The notes below the pieces were generated by a model. It worked only from the letters and a program-made list of their open reading frames with translations. It had not been told where the DNA came from and made no database searches. This document shows, piece after piece, positions 12,981 to 24,900 of a DNA stretch of 64,000 nt. Source of the stretch: Eudorina sp. 2006-703-Eu-15 (Eukaryota > Chlorophyta > Chlorophyceae > Chlamydomonadales > Volvocaceae). The stretch spans positions 1 through 64,000 of the forward strand of contig BDSI01000257.1 of the NCBI GenBank assembly GCA_003117195.1, read 5' to 3'. Made by a program: the position numbers and the translations under genes. The stretch's first letter is position 1. Every line of letters starts with the position of its first letter.

Positions 12981-15900
12981 ATGGATCCCACTGCGGCTGT
13001 GGCAGCCATAGCTGCTAACCCTGCGAATTTTGTGGAGCTAGTCGCCCAGCTTCAAGATGCCGACAACGACCGTCGAAAGGCGGCCGAGGCAATATTCGAT
13101 GCCCTAAAGGACCAGCCGGACCTTTGTATAACATGTTTGGTTCAGACGCTGCGGACATGCACTGCTGTGGAGGCACGCTTGTTTTGCGGCGTGATGATTC
13201 GCAAGGTGAGTTCATTCGTCATCCCTCATTTGTGCAGAAATAGCAAGTTAATTGAGTCTAGTGCAACGCTGTATAGACTCGGGGATACAATTTCAGGTTA
13301 CCTGCTTGACGCTTTGCAGGTCATTTATCACCGAAAGGACTCGGACCTCAAGACACCGGTGCTTTGGGACCAATGCAGCGCACATGTTCAGGTAGAGCAA
13401 CGCGGTTGGGGGATCGCGCGTGTGTTGGTTGCCATGGTTAAGAGAATCTTTCTGACGGTCGTGAAAACCACAGCGGTGATCGTAAAAACGGCATTAGCAT
13501 GCACTGGTTGCACTTGTTAATTGGCGGATGGAATTACGTCAGCACAGCAATCCCTCGTGTGCCGGGCCACCAGACGGCACTCCTGCGTGGGCGCAGCTTG
13601 CCTTCTTGTGTCACCGGCCCCCGGCACATCACCTTGCTCCTACAATCGGAGCGCTGCTAGGCATCGTTGCGTTTGTATCCCCATTCGTTAGGGCAGTGAG
13701 GCCCGCCCCGGACCCCTCACCAGGCCGGATTAATGCTGTGCCCCCTCGAACTACGAATTTGCAGGCTGTTACCAAACAGGCGCTGTTGGAAGCGCTAGTT
13801 CAGGAGCCCGATCGGAACGTCTCGAGCAAAGTAGGTCGGGAAACGCCGTAACGTGCCGTGCGTTGCCTACTCAAGCTGATTTCTAAACCATCTGCATGCA
13901 AGGGGCCGTTTAGTGCCATTCGATTGATGGCCATGCGGTGTACATCAGCAATAAATATGACCTCAAATGTCCCTGCGCATAATGCACCTTGCGGCGGACA
14001 GGTTTGTGCGGCTGTGTCGGACCTGGCGAATCTGATCTATAGCAAGGCTGGCTGGGCCGAGCTTATGCCCGCCTTAATGACTATGCTGCACAGCAACCAG
14101 CAGATACAGGTGGGTCGGTGCTGTGGTCGGCATCAGATGCTACATCTTGCGCCTGCGGATGATGTGCATGTAAGTGCCGGCATGTGGTGAGAACCCTGGA
14201 GTGAACACACGCCGGTCCATTCGCTGGTGTTCAGCTCCTTCATAACGTCCCTTCAAAACGAAATGACCGGGTACGAGGAGCTCATTCCCACGTGCTGCAA
14301 GAGCCATCGGGCAGTCACCTTGACTGTCGCCCACGCTAAGACCACACAGCGCCCACTCTAATACCACACAGCTGCACCGCGCCGTCAGTCCAGGCTGTGC
14401 TGCTGTTGACGGTAATGCGCGGCTAAACCCCACGTGGCGCAGATCTCCAACGGCCTGAGCGTTCTTGCGGACGTGGCCGCCTACCTGGCGGAACACCTCA
14501 AGCCGCAGCTGCAGGTAGGGCCGAGGTGGGCCAATGCCCGCAATCCCAAGCGTCGGAAATGTGCGTGTTCTAGGGCACCGCTGCGCTGGGCCACATTTCG
14601 GTTTCTTGGGACGGCTGAGACACTTCGAGGGTGCAGTGCTTCGTTTCCATGAAATATCCGTTGTCCCTCGTGGGGGCCACGTACGCATTGGGCTTAATAT
14701 GGACTTGGGCATGCATCCCCCGGACGTGTAGGACATCGTGAACATGCTGGTCACTTTCCTAAACTGCGGCGACAAGGATGTGACGGTGGCAGCTGCGAGT
14801 GCGGCCACATCCTTCATCGAGGTAAGCGCTGCGGCGGACGCCAACCGGATGGGTGGGCGCCCGGGGACACCGGATGTGTAGGCATCACATCAAACGGGGC
14901 ATTGAAAGCGGCCTTGCGGAGCAGTGGCGGTCAAGCCCACGTGCTCCCCAATAATGACGTTGATACCCGGCCTGACGTTTTGTTTTCCCGAACCTCCCAG
15001 GCGTACGAAGATGCTCCAGCTCGGCAAATTCTGGCGCCTCTGGTCCAGCCTATGCTCGCGGTGCTGGGGCAGCTGCTCAGCAGCGGGGACGAGGACGAGG
15101 CGCGCTCAGTGTTGGAGATGTTCATTGTGGTACGTGCGATTCTGGGTTTGCACGAGGTAGTTGCCTGGGTGCCGATTCTGATCTGGCAAGCCCCGTATGT
15201 GGATGCATTATAACGGCAGGCCCATGCGCATGCTGCGTGATTGTTGGTCGTGCAGTTCTCATGCCAATGCATGATCGACATTGGGTTAGGGATTGTGCGC
15301 TGGTAGATGTTTGCGTGTTGCCGCTTGGTGGTGCTGTTTAGCACGACCCGGATCATGTCATGACGTCCGTTCGTGTACCGCACGTCCCAGGCCGGTGATG
15401 CAATAACCATAACTGCAACAATCATATTCGGATGGCCCCGCAAGGGCTGCGCCGATGCTGATATATCTACCACCAAGTCTGAGGCCCTAGATCATGTACA
15501 TTCATGTGGCTATCCAATTGGACACTCATGCCAACTGATGATCGACACGGGGTGTGGGATTGTGCGCGGGTTGGTGTTTGCGTGTGTCTGCTGTTTAACA
15601 TGAACCCGTCATGTCGTTGCTTCCGTTTGCACGTGTCAGCTGTTTACCACGATCCCGATCATGACGTGACGTCCGTTCGTGTACCGCACGTCCCAGGCCG
15701 GTGATGCAATAGCAATAACTGCAACAATCATATTCGGATGGCCCCGCAAGGGCTGCGCCGATGCTGATATACCTACCACCAAGTCTGAGGCCCTAGATCA
15801 TGTACATTCATGTGGCTATCCAATTGGACACTCATGCCAACTGATGATCGACACGGGGTGTGGGATTGTGCGCGCGTTGGTGTTTGCGTGTGTCTGCTGT

Positions 15901-18900
15901 TTAACATGAACCCGTCATGTCGTTGCTTCCGTTTGCACGTGTCAGCTATTTACCACGATCCCGATCATGACGTGACGTCCGTTCGTGTACCGCACGTCCC
16001 AGGCCGGTGATGCAATAACAATAACTGCAACAATCATATTCGGATGGCCCCGCAAGGGCTGCGCCGATGCTGATATTCTTCTACCACCAAGTCTGAGGCC
16101 CTAGATCATGTACATTCATGTGACTATCCAATGGTGCACAAAGACCAACGTATCGGCCTTAGGGTCGCCGCGTTGCTGCGTACTCCTGCAATACCCCCGT
16201 CGCCTGCTCCCTTGCATGTGGGTATCGACGTCGGTCCCGCAGAGAGCGGTGGACTCGCATGCCGCCCTAGCCCCCATACATGAAAACGGATCGACCACGT
16301 TCGGCCCAACGTACCTCAGGCAAGTTTGTCCCTCTGTCGTTCCCTCGCAGCTCGCCGAGACATCCGCGCGCTTCTTGCGGCCGCACCTGATCCCGCTGGT
16401 GGACGCCATGATGAGGGTGGCGGGCGCGGGCGACAAGCTGGAGCCGCAGACCCGGCAACTGGCGGTGGAGTTCCTGGTGTCGCTGTGCGAGGCGCGCGAG
16501 CAGAGCCCGGGCATGATGCGCAAAGTGCCCAATCTGGCACGGAGCCTGTTTGAGCTGGTGATGGCCTTCCTGTTGGACATCGAGGTGAGGGGCGGCTGAG
16601 GGTTGCGGGCTCACGCTCTGTTCGGTCGCGCAGTATTGAAGGCATGAAGGCGTTGATGGGGAGCAAAGGACAGGGGAATTAGGTGGGGTCACGTTGATTA
16701 CGTCAGGCAGTGTGCGGCATTCTGGGCGGACCTCGCTGGATTTAGAAGGAAGCGGCGGGGCGGGATGGGCTGCATTCGACCTGTGCACCTTCCAACACTT
16801 CGGCAAATCAGCGCTTTTCGTCGTTCGTCGTGCACATCGTGACGTGCTCATGAAAGCAGTGCACAGTCAGATCAGGCCCGGGGGTGAAGCGCTCATGGCC
16901 GGGATAAAGCTCGAGAAAGATTCGGCTAGAGGCTGGTTGCAACTCCCCGCGGCCCCTATGTGTGCGTGACCTTTGTATGTAAGCTGCATTGGAGTAGGTC
17001 CATCATGAATCGCGTTGGAGTAGCTCTGTCCTGAGCCGCGTTGTTGATGTTGCGTTTCAACGGAAATTTATTCGGCAGGACGACCCGGCCTGGCACTCGG
17101 CCAACGACGATTCGAACGAGGATGCGGGCGCCGGCGAGCTGTACGACCCCGGCCAGGAGTACCTGGACCGTCTGGCGCTGAGCTTGGGTGGCAAGGCGGT
17201 CTCGGACGCGGCGGCGCCGCTGCTGGGCGCCTGGATCTCGGACGCCTCCTGGCAGAAGCGCGCGGCGGTCTTCATCTGCCTGGCGCAGATTGCCGAGGGC
17301 TGCTCCAAGGTGCGTTCTGGCGCCATCTCGATTGGGCACGGTTGGGTGGAGTCTAGGGGCTGTTAGACGGGCGTTCGGGGGAAGGCAGCGCTTTGTTCGA
17401 GGCTGCGGGTCGCAGACGTCTCTTGAGGACTTCTATTTGCGCCATTTGATTCGCCAGCCATGTCAAGATTGCTTTACTGATGTACATGTGTCGGCACCTG
17501 TCAAGGATTTCCGTTTGCCGTCGGTTCTTTCTGAAAACAGGGTGCCTGGCGTCCTCCCATATGTCGGTCACCCCTACCTACTTTTCACTCCCCTCATCCG
17601 AGGCGGCGCACCCTTGCTTCACTCAGTTGAATTTGATGGGCGTGTCCGTCAGGGCCCGTTTCCAGGCTTGTTCATTCTCGCTTTACCTCAATTCCGCCTG
17701 TCATCCTCTCTTTCACGCCCTTGCCACCCACATCGCCGCTTTGCCACCCACATCGCCGCTATCCCCCTCCCTCCACCCGCAGGTGATGTCCTCCGCAGCG
17801 TACCTGGATCAGCTGGCCCGCATGTGCGTCCTGGGACTGAACGACCAGGAGCCCCACGTGCGCTGGGCGGCCTGCCAGGCGCTTGGGCAGATGTGCACCG
17901 ACCTGGGACCGGAGCTGCAGGTGGGCGGGCAGCGGTCCAGCGTGTCGGCGGGCAGCGGACCAGCGCCGCCGCAAGGGCTGGGTGTAAGCCGGGTCTCGAC
18001 GGATCAACAATGCTAGCGTCCCGTGTCCTGGTCTGTTGATAATAGGTACACTGCGTGAGGACGTCACGATAGGGTGCGGCGGCGATGCGATATCCAGAGG
18101 CGTGCGGGGCCATATTTGGGGAGCCGGTGCGGGGTCGGCGGCGTCTATGGGGTTGGATGGGACCGGGCAACGTGCGTCGATGGTGATGCCATCTTGTCTT
18201 TCTCCATGTTTCTCATCCGCCTTTATGGTGCCCTTCCTTGTCTCGCAGGCCAAGCATCACGCCACCATCCTGCCGGCGCTGATGCGGGTGATGGAGGATT
18301 TCAGCAGCCCCCGCGTGCAGGTGCGGAATGATGAGGGTCGGGGCGTTTGGGTGTTGCCCGACGCTTCGGTGTGGTCTGTGGGTGCTGTGTCTGCAGCATG
18401 GAGTGATGCCCGCGGATGGGCACGCTGTCTTACCTACAGGGTGCATCCGCACGACGTTTCGAGTTCAGCAACGCGTGAATAAGCCTCGTCTCAGATTCAT
18501 TGCAATGCTGCGTGTTACGCGAATTAAGACTTCAACAGGGCGCCACTTCCTCCCCCCCCTTCCCGGGGCTAAGTGCTCACTGTCAGCGGCCCCCGACACC
18601 CTAAACTGGCCCCATCCTGTCTGCTACGGTTGGGATGCCATCCCCCTCCCCCTCCCCTAGGCGCACGCGTGTGCCGCCATCGTGAACTTCAGCGAGGGCG
18701 TGGAGACGGACGTCCTGCCGCCCTACCTGGACACCCTGATCCTTAAGTTGCTCAACCTGCTGCAGCACGGCGCGCGGCTGGTGCAGGAGGGCGCACTGAC
18801 AGCCTTGGCGTCCGTGGCGGACAGCAGCCAGGTAGGTGTCTGGGTGTGCGAGTAGAAGTGCGCCACCAGCAGGTGCGAGGCCTGGGGGTGAGCGTGATAT

Positions 18901-21900
18901 GACAAGCTTTCGCGACCATCTACCGCGACCAGTGCTAGGATCAGGGTCATGTGACCGCGATGCGGCTTTCGGGATGAGAGTGGGGCTTGGGTTTGGGTGG
19001 TGAGCTGGGGACACGGAGGCCTTAGATCGCCGCACCCACTTTGGCGCGGAAAGCCTTGCGGCCCTGCCTCTGATTCAGCTCCTCTCCACCTCGCGCGTGC
19101 GCCTCGCTCACCCCTCGCCGCCCCCAGCAGCGCAGCAACACAATAAACATGTCTACCAATTACCTATCCCCCGCCCCCCCTTCACCCCCTCCCGACGGTC
19201 CGCAGGAGCTGTTCAACAAGTACTACGACACTGTGATGCCGCTGCTGATGCAAATCCTGACGAATGCCAACGCCAAGGAGCACCGGCTGATGCGGGCCAA
19301 GGCGCTCGAGTGCATCAGCTTGGTGGGCATGGCGGTGGGCAAGGACAAGTTCCGCGCGGACGCGAGATCCGTGATGGCGTACATGCAGGGGGTGCAGGCG
19401 GCCGGCATGGACCCGGACGACCCGCTCTCGTCCTACATGCTGCAGGTGGGTAAAGTCTGGGGCGCGGAGTCGTTGGGGCGAGGAGCCGTGGGGTAGGGGT
19501 GCGGGGCCAAGCATGGGAGGCGCTGTCATTGGGGCCCAGTCATTGGGATGCAATGACCAGGTTGAATGGGCGATTGTTGTAACGATGGTGCGGGGCGTCG
19601 GGCGCAATGCAGAGGTTGGGATGGAGGGGTGAAACAGGGGCGGTGGTGGTTTAGGCTGCTCGCTAGCTGCTGCCCGACACGGCGTTGCCTGTCGTCACGC
19701 CAACTGGATTATACATCGGCCGGTGATGCAAGTTTTATAACTGCAACAATCATATATCGGCTGCCCCCTCGGGGGAGAGACCGTTGCTGAACTTACCACC
19801 AAGTCTGAGGCCGGTTACTGAAGCCACGACACTGTCGCACGAGTCCTAGCACGGGGGGCGGTTGGGTTGTCATCTCCATCACACCCCATTGTTGCGCCAT
19901 CGCATCCTGGCATCGCGGGATGTGCGCATCCCACTAGGGCGCGGGCTGGTGACGAGTTCTTTATAACTGCAACAATCACATTCGGTCGACCCTGTCACGA
20001 CCTGGTGGATCGATGCTGAGATCATCTAATCAGACTGAGGCCCATCAACTCGCCGAATCACCCGCCTCACAACCCGACAACTGCGGGGTGTGGCTTTCCG
20101 TATCGTCCTTGCGTCTGCGCGACTTGTTGCGAGGGTATGCCTGCCCTGCTGTGTTCGAACACCTTGTCTCGTTCTGACTGGGTGCACAGTCCTGTCGTAT
20201 CCTTGCGTTCAAGCAAGGATCCCATTATGTGACTGCGAAAAAACATCGTCTGTTTGCATGTTTTGATGATCGTCTTCCTACTGGTGCCGCCCCAACCCAT
20301 GCAACACAGGCTGGTGCACGGCTGTGCAAGTGCTTGGGCGCCGAGTTCATCGAGTACCTGCCGCTGGTGCTGCCCTCGTTGCTGCAATCGGCGAAGGCGG
20401 ACCCTGACGTTCAGGTGCGTTTGTAGAGGAACATGTTCATACCATCATACACCGACGGAATGTTGGGCGAGTGGGTCAGAAGCCCCCGTGTTTGCGGGTC
20501 GGTGGGATCACATGCTCCCGAGGATCGGCACGACCACCGTGGCCCCTGCTATACCTTGAAGTCAGGCTACTGTCGACTGTGTCGCTTTTCATGTGTGTGG
20601 AATGCGGAGAATGTCTAGCCGTTTCTTGCTAGGACGAAATAACGTGGCATTCTCATCCGGATGAGCTAGTTTGACTGACAGGTAAGGTCGCGGGACTGAA
20701 GGGACCGAGTGTGTGTGGGCATGTGTGTGTGTGTATATACTAGGTTGTGGACGAGGACGAGGTCAACCCGGAGGACCTGCCGGACGACATGGAGGCCATC
20801 GCTATGGGGGACAAGTGCCTCATGTATCGCTCCAGCATTCTCGAGGTACGTGTACGTGTGCATGTAGCACGTGTACCCGTGACGAGGGTTCGCGGAGCAT
20901 CCCCGGGAGGGATCTGAAGGCGGCTGTAAGGGGGTTAGGGCTTCGGACCTACAGGGTTTGGATGCGGGACTGGATGGGGTGATGTTCAGGCGGCTTTTTC
21001 AGCTGCTTGGGCTCGGTGTTTGGAGATCTGAGATGGACCTTGACCTCCTCGGGGCGGAGACTTGGGAGAGTGGCCGGGCCCAGCCTGGCGGGTGGAGGTG
21101 AGTGGGGGGCGTCCCTGGGACGCTCCACCACGTCCGACCGCAAGGCCGGGCGTGGGAGTGGAGTGGTACCTCGGCTGCGGCTGTCAACATGTGTCGGGTG
21201 TACGGCTTGATGGACTCTGTGTTCCCATTATCCTCACTTACGTGTCCGTTCCGTGCCATTGCCGCGCCGCTGGACTCCCCGGTTCTCAGGAGAAGGCCAC
21301 GGCGGTCAACATGCTGAGCTGCTATGCGGAGGAGCTCAAGGAGGGTTTCTGGCAGTACGTTGGGCCGGTAAGCAAGCAATTACTTGGCGTTGACGCGCTT
21401 GGTTTAGCTCCGTTTTCCGTTTCCTCTTTGTGAGGGAGTCGGAAGAGAGCCTGAAGGACCGTCGGCGTTGCATCCGCGCAGGTCTTGAACCTCGTGCTAA
21501 ATGGCGTGGAGGGACAATCGCCGCTGATCCGGTTCTATCTCAATGAGGAGGTGAGGTTGGTGTTCGGGCTCGTTGACGGCACGGCGGGCCAGGTCGTGAC
21601 GCCAGCCTGCTATCAGCCGTCGTGCTGACACGTGCTCCTGTGGGGATCCAGCTCCCAAACCAGATTCGATGGTCGCCGATGGGCGTGAAAGGGCTGAGGT
21701 CTAGTCGTGGACGGACAGGGATGTAGCCGCCGACTCGCGGCTGGGCGGGGCTTGCTTGCTATGTGAGGAGTGCGCCAATTTGTTGCGTCTTGACGGCCGG
21801 CCGTATGGCCCCTCGTCAATCGTCCCGCCTTCGTTCGGCTCCTCCTCAACCGGGAACAAGAAAAAAGGGTGGTTTCCTGACCCGTCGGTGTCTCTCCGTC

Positions 21901-24900
21901 TCTACCCTGACCCGTGGGTCGCTGTGATCGCTGTCCCCCGTGTCCCCAGATCCGGCGCTCCGCCGCCTCGCTGCTCCCGAGCCTTCTGAGGTGCTGCATT
22001 GCTGCCGCGGAGCACGGGCTGCCCGGGGCGAATACCGCCGCCTTGGGCGAGTTCCTGCGGGCCGCCTGGACACCCCTGCTGGAGGCCCTCCGAAAGGTGG
22101 GGCCCGCGCGGCTGCAGCATCCCCTACCTGAGCAGCTCTCATCGCGTCCACGTCCTCAAGTATTGTTCTTGGTTCTGTCCATGTCGCTTTTCCTCGTCCT
22201 GCAGCATATGGCGCGAAGCATGCTACTCGCGTCCACGCCATTTTGGCATCCCACACAGTTTCCGATGCGATGCTCTCCACGGTTCGTGACGTGCTGAACC
22301 ACCCCCACGCCTCCGCGTGCCCCCCTCCCCCGCTCAGGAGCCCGAGGGGGACATCCAGGCGGTGCAGCTGGATGCGATTGCCGAGATTGTGGAGATGGTG
22401 AGGCATATGCGGCATGTCTCCTGTGAACCGCAGAGATGAACGCAGAGATGGCCTGTCTAGATCCCCCTTGAAACAGTGAGCATGCGCGGGATCATCTGTG
22501 ATCAAATCATCCGACGGGAGCGCAGGCATTGTGTGGACAGCGTGGGTGCAACACGGGCGATGTGCGGTACGCTGTCAGTTCCAGTGTGTCCTCGGCGCGC
22601 TTAGCTGACAATTCCCCGGTCGCCGCCGCTGCCGCCCGGCGTGCGAATGGCTCCCGTTGACGACCCCCCGGTCGCTGCTTTCGGCTGTGAATGACCCCGT
22701 TCAAATACCACTTTACTGTTTATGTTTTCCACTGCTGCCCCCCGGCGTGTGAATGATGCCGTCCTCCTCTCCTTGATGTGTGACCAGGTGGACAAGGCGC
22801 TCATGACGGGCGATGCTATCGCCGCCGCTTTCAAGGTCTTTGACATCGTGCTCGAAAAGGCCGACAAGCGCCGTGCAGACCGTGCGTCGCGTCGTACGAC
22901 AGAGGACTTCGACGCGGAGGAGGCCGAGCAGATCGAGGCGGAGAACGAGCTTGAGGAGGAGCTGTTCGACCAGGTGAGCTGTTTGGGTGCCATGAGGCGG
23001 GATGTGTGCTCGCCCGTGGTTCCTTGGGGGCCAGTAAATGCTGTGTCGGCCACTTGCCAATGTGGGTTCCGCACGGGTGGTGGCGAGATGCGTGGAGTGC
23101 GAATCCTTGTGATAGGAAGATATGAGCTCCTCGACTCTCTGAGCCGGGCAACCCGCAGCATGGCGGGTTGAGGGCCTTGCATACCTGGAGTGGCGAACAA
23201 TGGGTCTGAAAGCCTACGCGTGTGGGTTGGCGACCGGGTTGGCGACCGTCCCAAGCCCATACGACAAGGCGTTCTGGGCTTCGTTACCTCGCCCTGGTGT
23301 CGCAGGTCGCCACGGCGGTCGGGGCCTTCCTGAAGAAGTTTGGGGACGACGTCTTGCCTCTGGTGGAGTCGCTGCTCATGACCAGATACGGCGCGATGCT
23401 CACGGTATGTACGGCTTTCGATTGCGAGCTGGGCTGCTGGCTCAGATAGACACCGGGATGCGACCCTCGCGTCTAACTTCCTGACCCCTCCCTCTCACCT
23501 CTCTGTAACTCTTCTCTCTCTCTCTTTCCTTCCCCCCTCTCTCTCATTGTCGGGGTGATCTCCCCTCAACATAAATCTATCAACATTAATATGTTGTTTG
23601 TTGGTGTCGTCAGTTGCCCTCCGCCTGGACTGAAGACCTGCATTCATCCTTTCCCGCCCAAACAGGACAAGAGCCGCAGCGCGGAGGAGAGGCGCATCGC
23701 CATCTGCCTGGTGGACGACCTGCTGGAGAACTCGCCGGCCGGAATGGTGAAGCACTTCAACAACGTAAGGCGGCTCGTTGTTCTCGCAATGCATGCATGG
23801 GTTTCAGAACGAACAATGGGCTGTAGCCACGACGCAGGTTCTGGTGGCAGGGAGTTTGGGTTTCGGGAGGGCAAGTAGTACGAGAAATCCGCCGCGTATC
23901 CTGACGTGGTTGCCCACGGCATTGTCAGCACATTGAGCGCTTACCCCAATTCGTCTTCCTTTTGAGCCTTTATTCTTATATATAGTGCGGTTCGCTGCGC
24001 ATCATCCATTACTGCGCAGTTTATGCCGACGTTGCCACACCCATTGTCATTCGCTACAGGTCCTTCCCATCCTGCTCGACGCCACGCGTGCGGAGCACGC
24101 CGACCTTCGGCAGTGCGCTGTGTACGGTCTCGGTGTCATGGCAGCCAAGGCGCCCGTGGAGGCCTTCCGGCCACACGCGGCGTCGGTTGCTGAAATCATG
24201 GCGGCGATCATTCAACACCCTGAAGCAAAGTAAGGGAACGCATTGAAACGGTGGGGTGAGGTTGCAGACTTTGAAATCAGAGGTTGTGCCGAGTCCATGG
24301 ACCGTGGGTGCGGCGCGCCGGTCTCGAGTCTCGGCGCGTCCGCAGAGGTGGTGTTGCAGTTGGTACGGCATAGGTAGGCGGACTAGGCGCTTGATGCAGC
24401 AGGGTGTACTTGAAGGCTCCCTCTCTCTCCCTCTCTCTCTCTCCCCCAACACGTGTTTTTCGCATGTGCTGCTCTTTGTTGCTCTGCGCTGCACAGGAAC
24501 GAGGATAACGACATGGCGACTGACAACGCGGTGGCAGCGCTGGGCCGGGTCTTGGCGCACCACGCGGAGGCTCTGGGGCCGGATGGCGGGGCCGCGGCGG
24601 CCTCGTTGTGGTTGCAGTCCCTGCCGCTCAAAGCGGACGCAGTGGAGGCCACGGTGCGCATTTAGTAACTGAGGGGGGAGGGATGGGGGGCTTGGGTGTC
24701 CAGCGTACGGTGCATTGAATGGCAAGGGCGGTTCAGGCGCGGGGTCAAGGTAGCAAGGGAACGCGGTACGACAATGCACGATTCATAGGTGGCGTGTTTG
24801 CCCGGCAGCCATCCATCCATGCAAGTCCCCAAGCCGGTGGAAAAGATGGTGTCACGGAAAGGCTGCTGGGTAGCATTTGGAAGGGGTCGGTGCGTAATGA

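Larger units (their letters stand above)
15361..16107 (+). repeat. 306-bp tandem repeat in importin-5 intron 7
   Basis: About 2.4 near-identical copies of a 306-bp unit. For example, the GGCC that opens each snoRNA-like segment lies at 15390, 15696 and 16002. A more diverged partial copy precedes it from ~15255. Each unit contains one snoRNA-like gene plus ~200 bp of spacer. A 76-codon frame repeated in it has no merit as protein; conservation follows the RNA structure instead. Confidence 0.95.

Noticed and set aside
15520..15560. Second C/D snoRNA starting at ACTGATGATCG in the 306-bp unit
   Set aside because: A good box C look-alike, but no CTGA box at a suitable distance and no closing stem.
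15373..15909. Repeated 76-codon frame in the 306-bp units
   Set aside because: Conservation follows snoRNA boxes and stems, the frame is lost in copies 4 and 5, and it lies in an intron.
16267..16851. 194-codon minus-strand frame
   Set aside because: Antisense shadow of importin-5 exon 8, which has clear homology in the plus strand.
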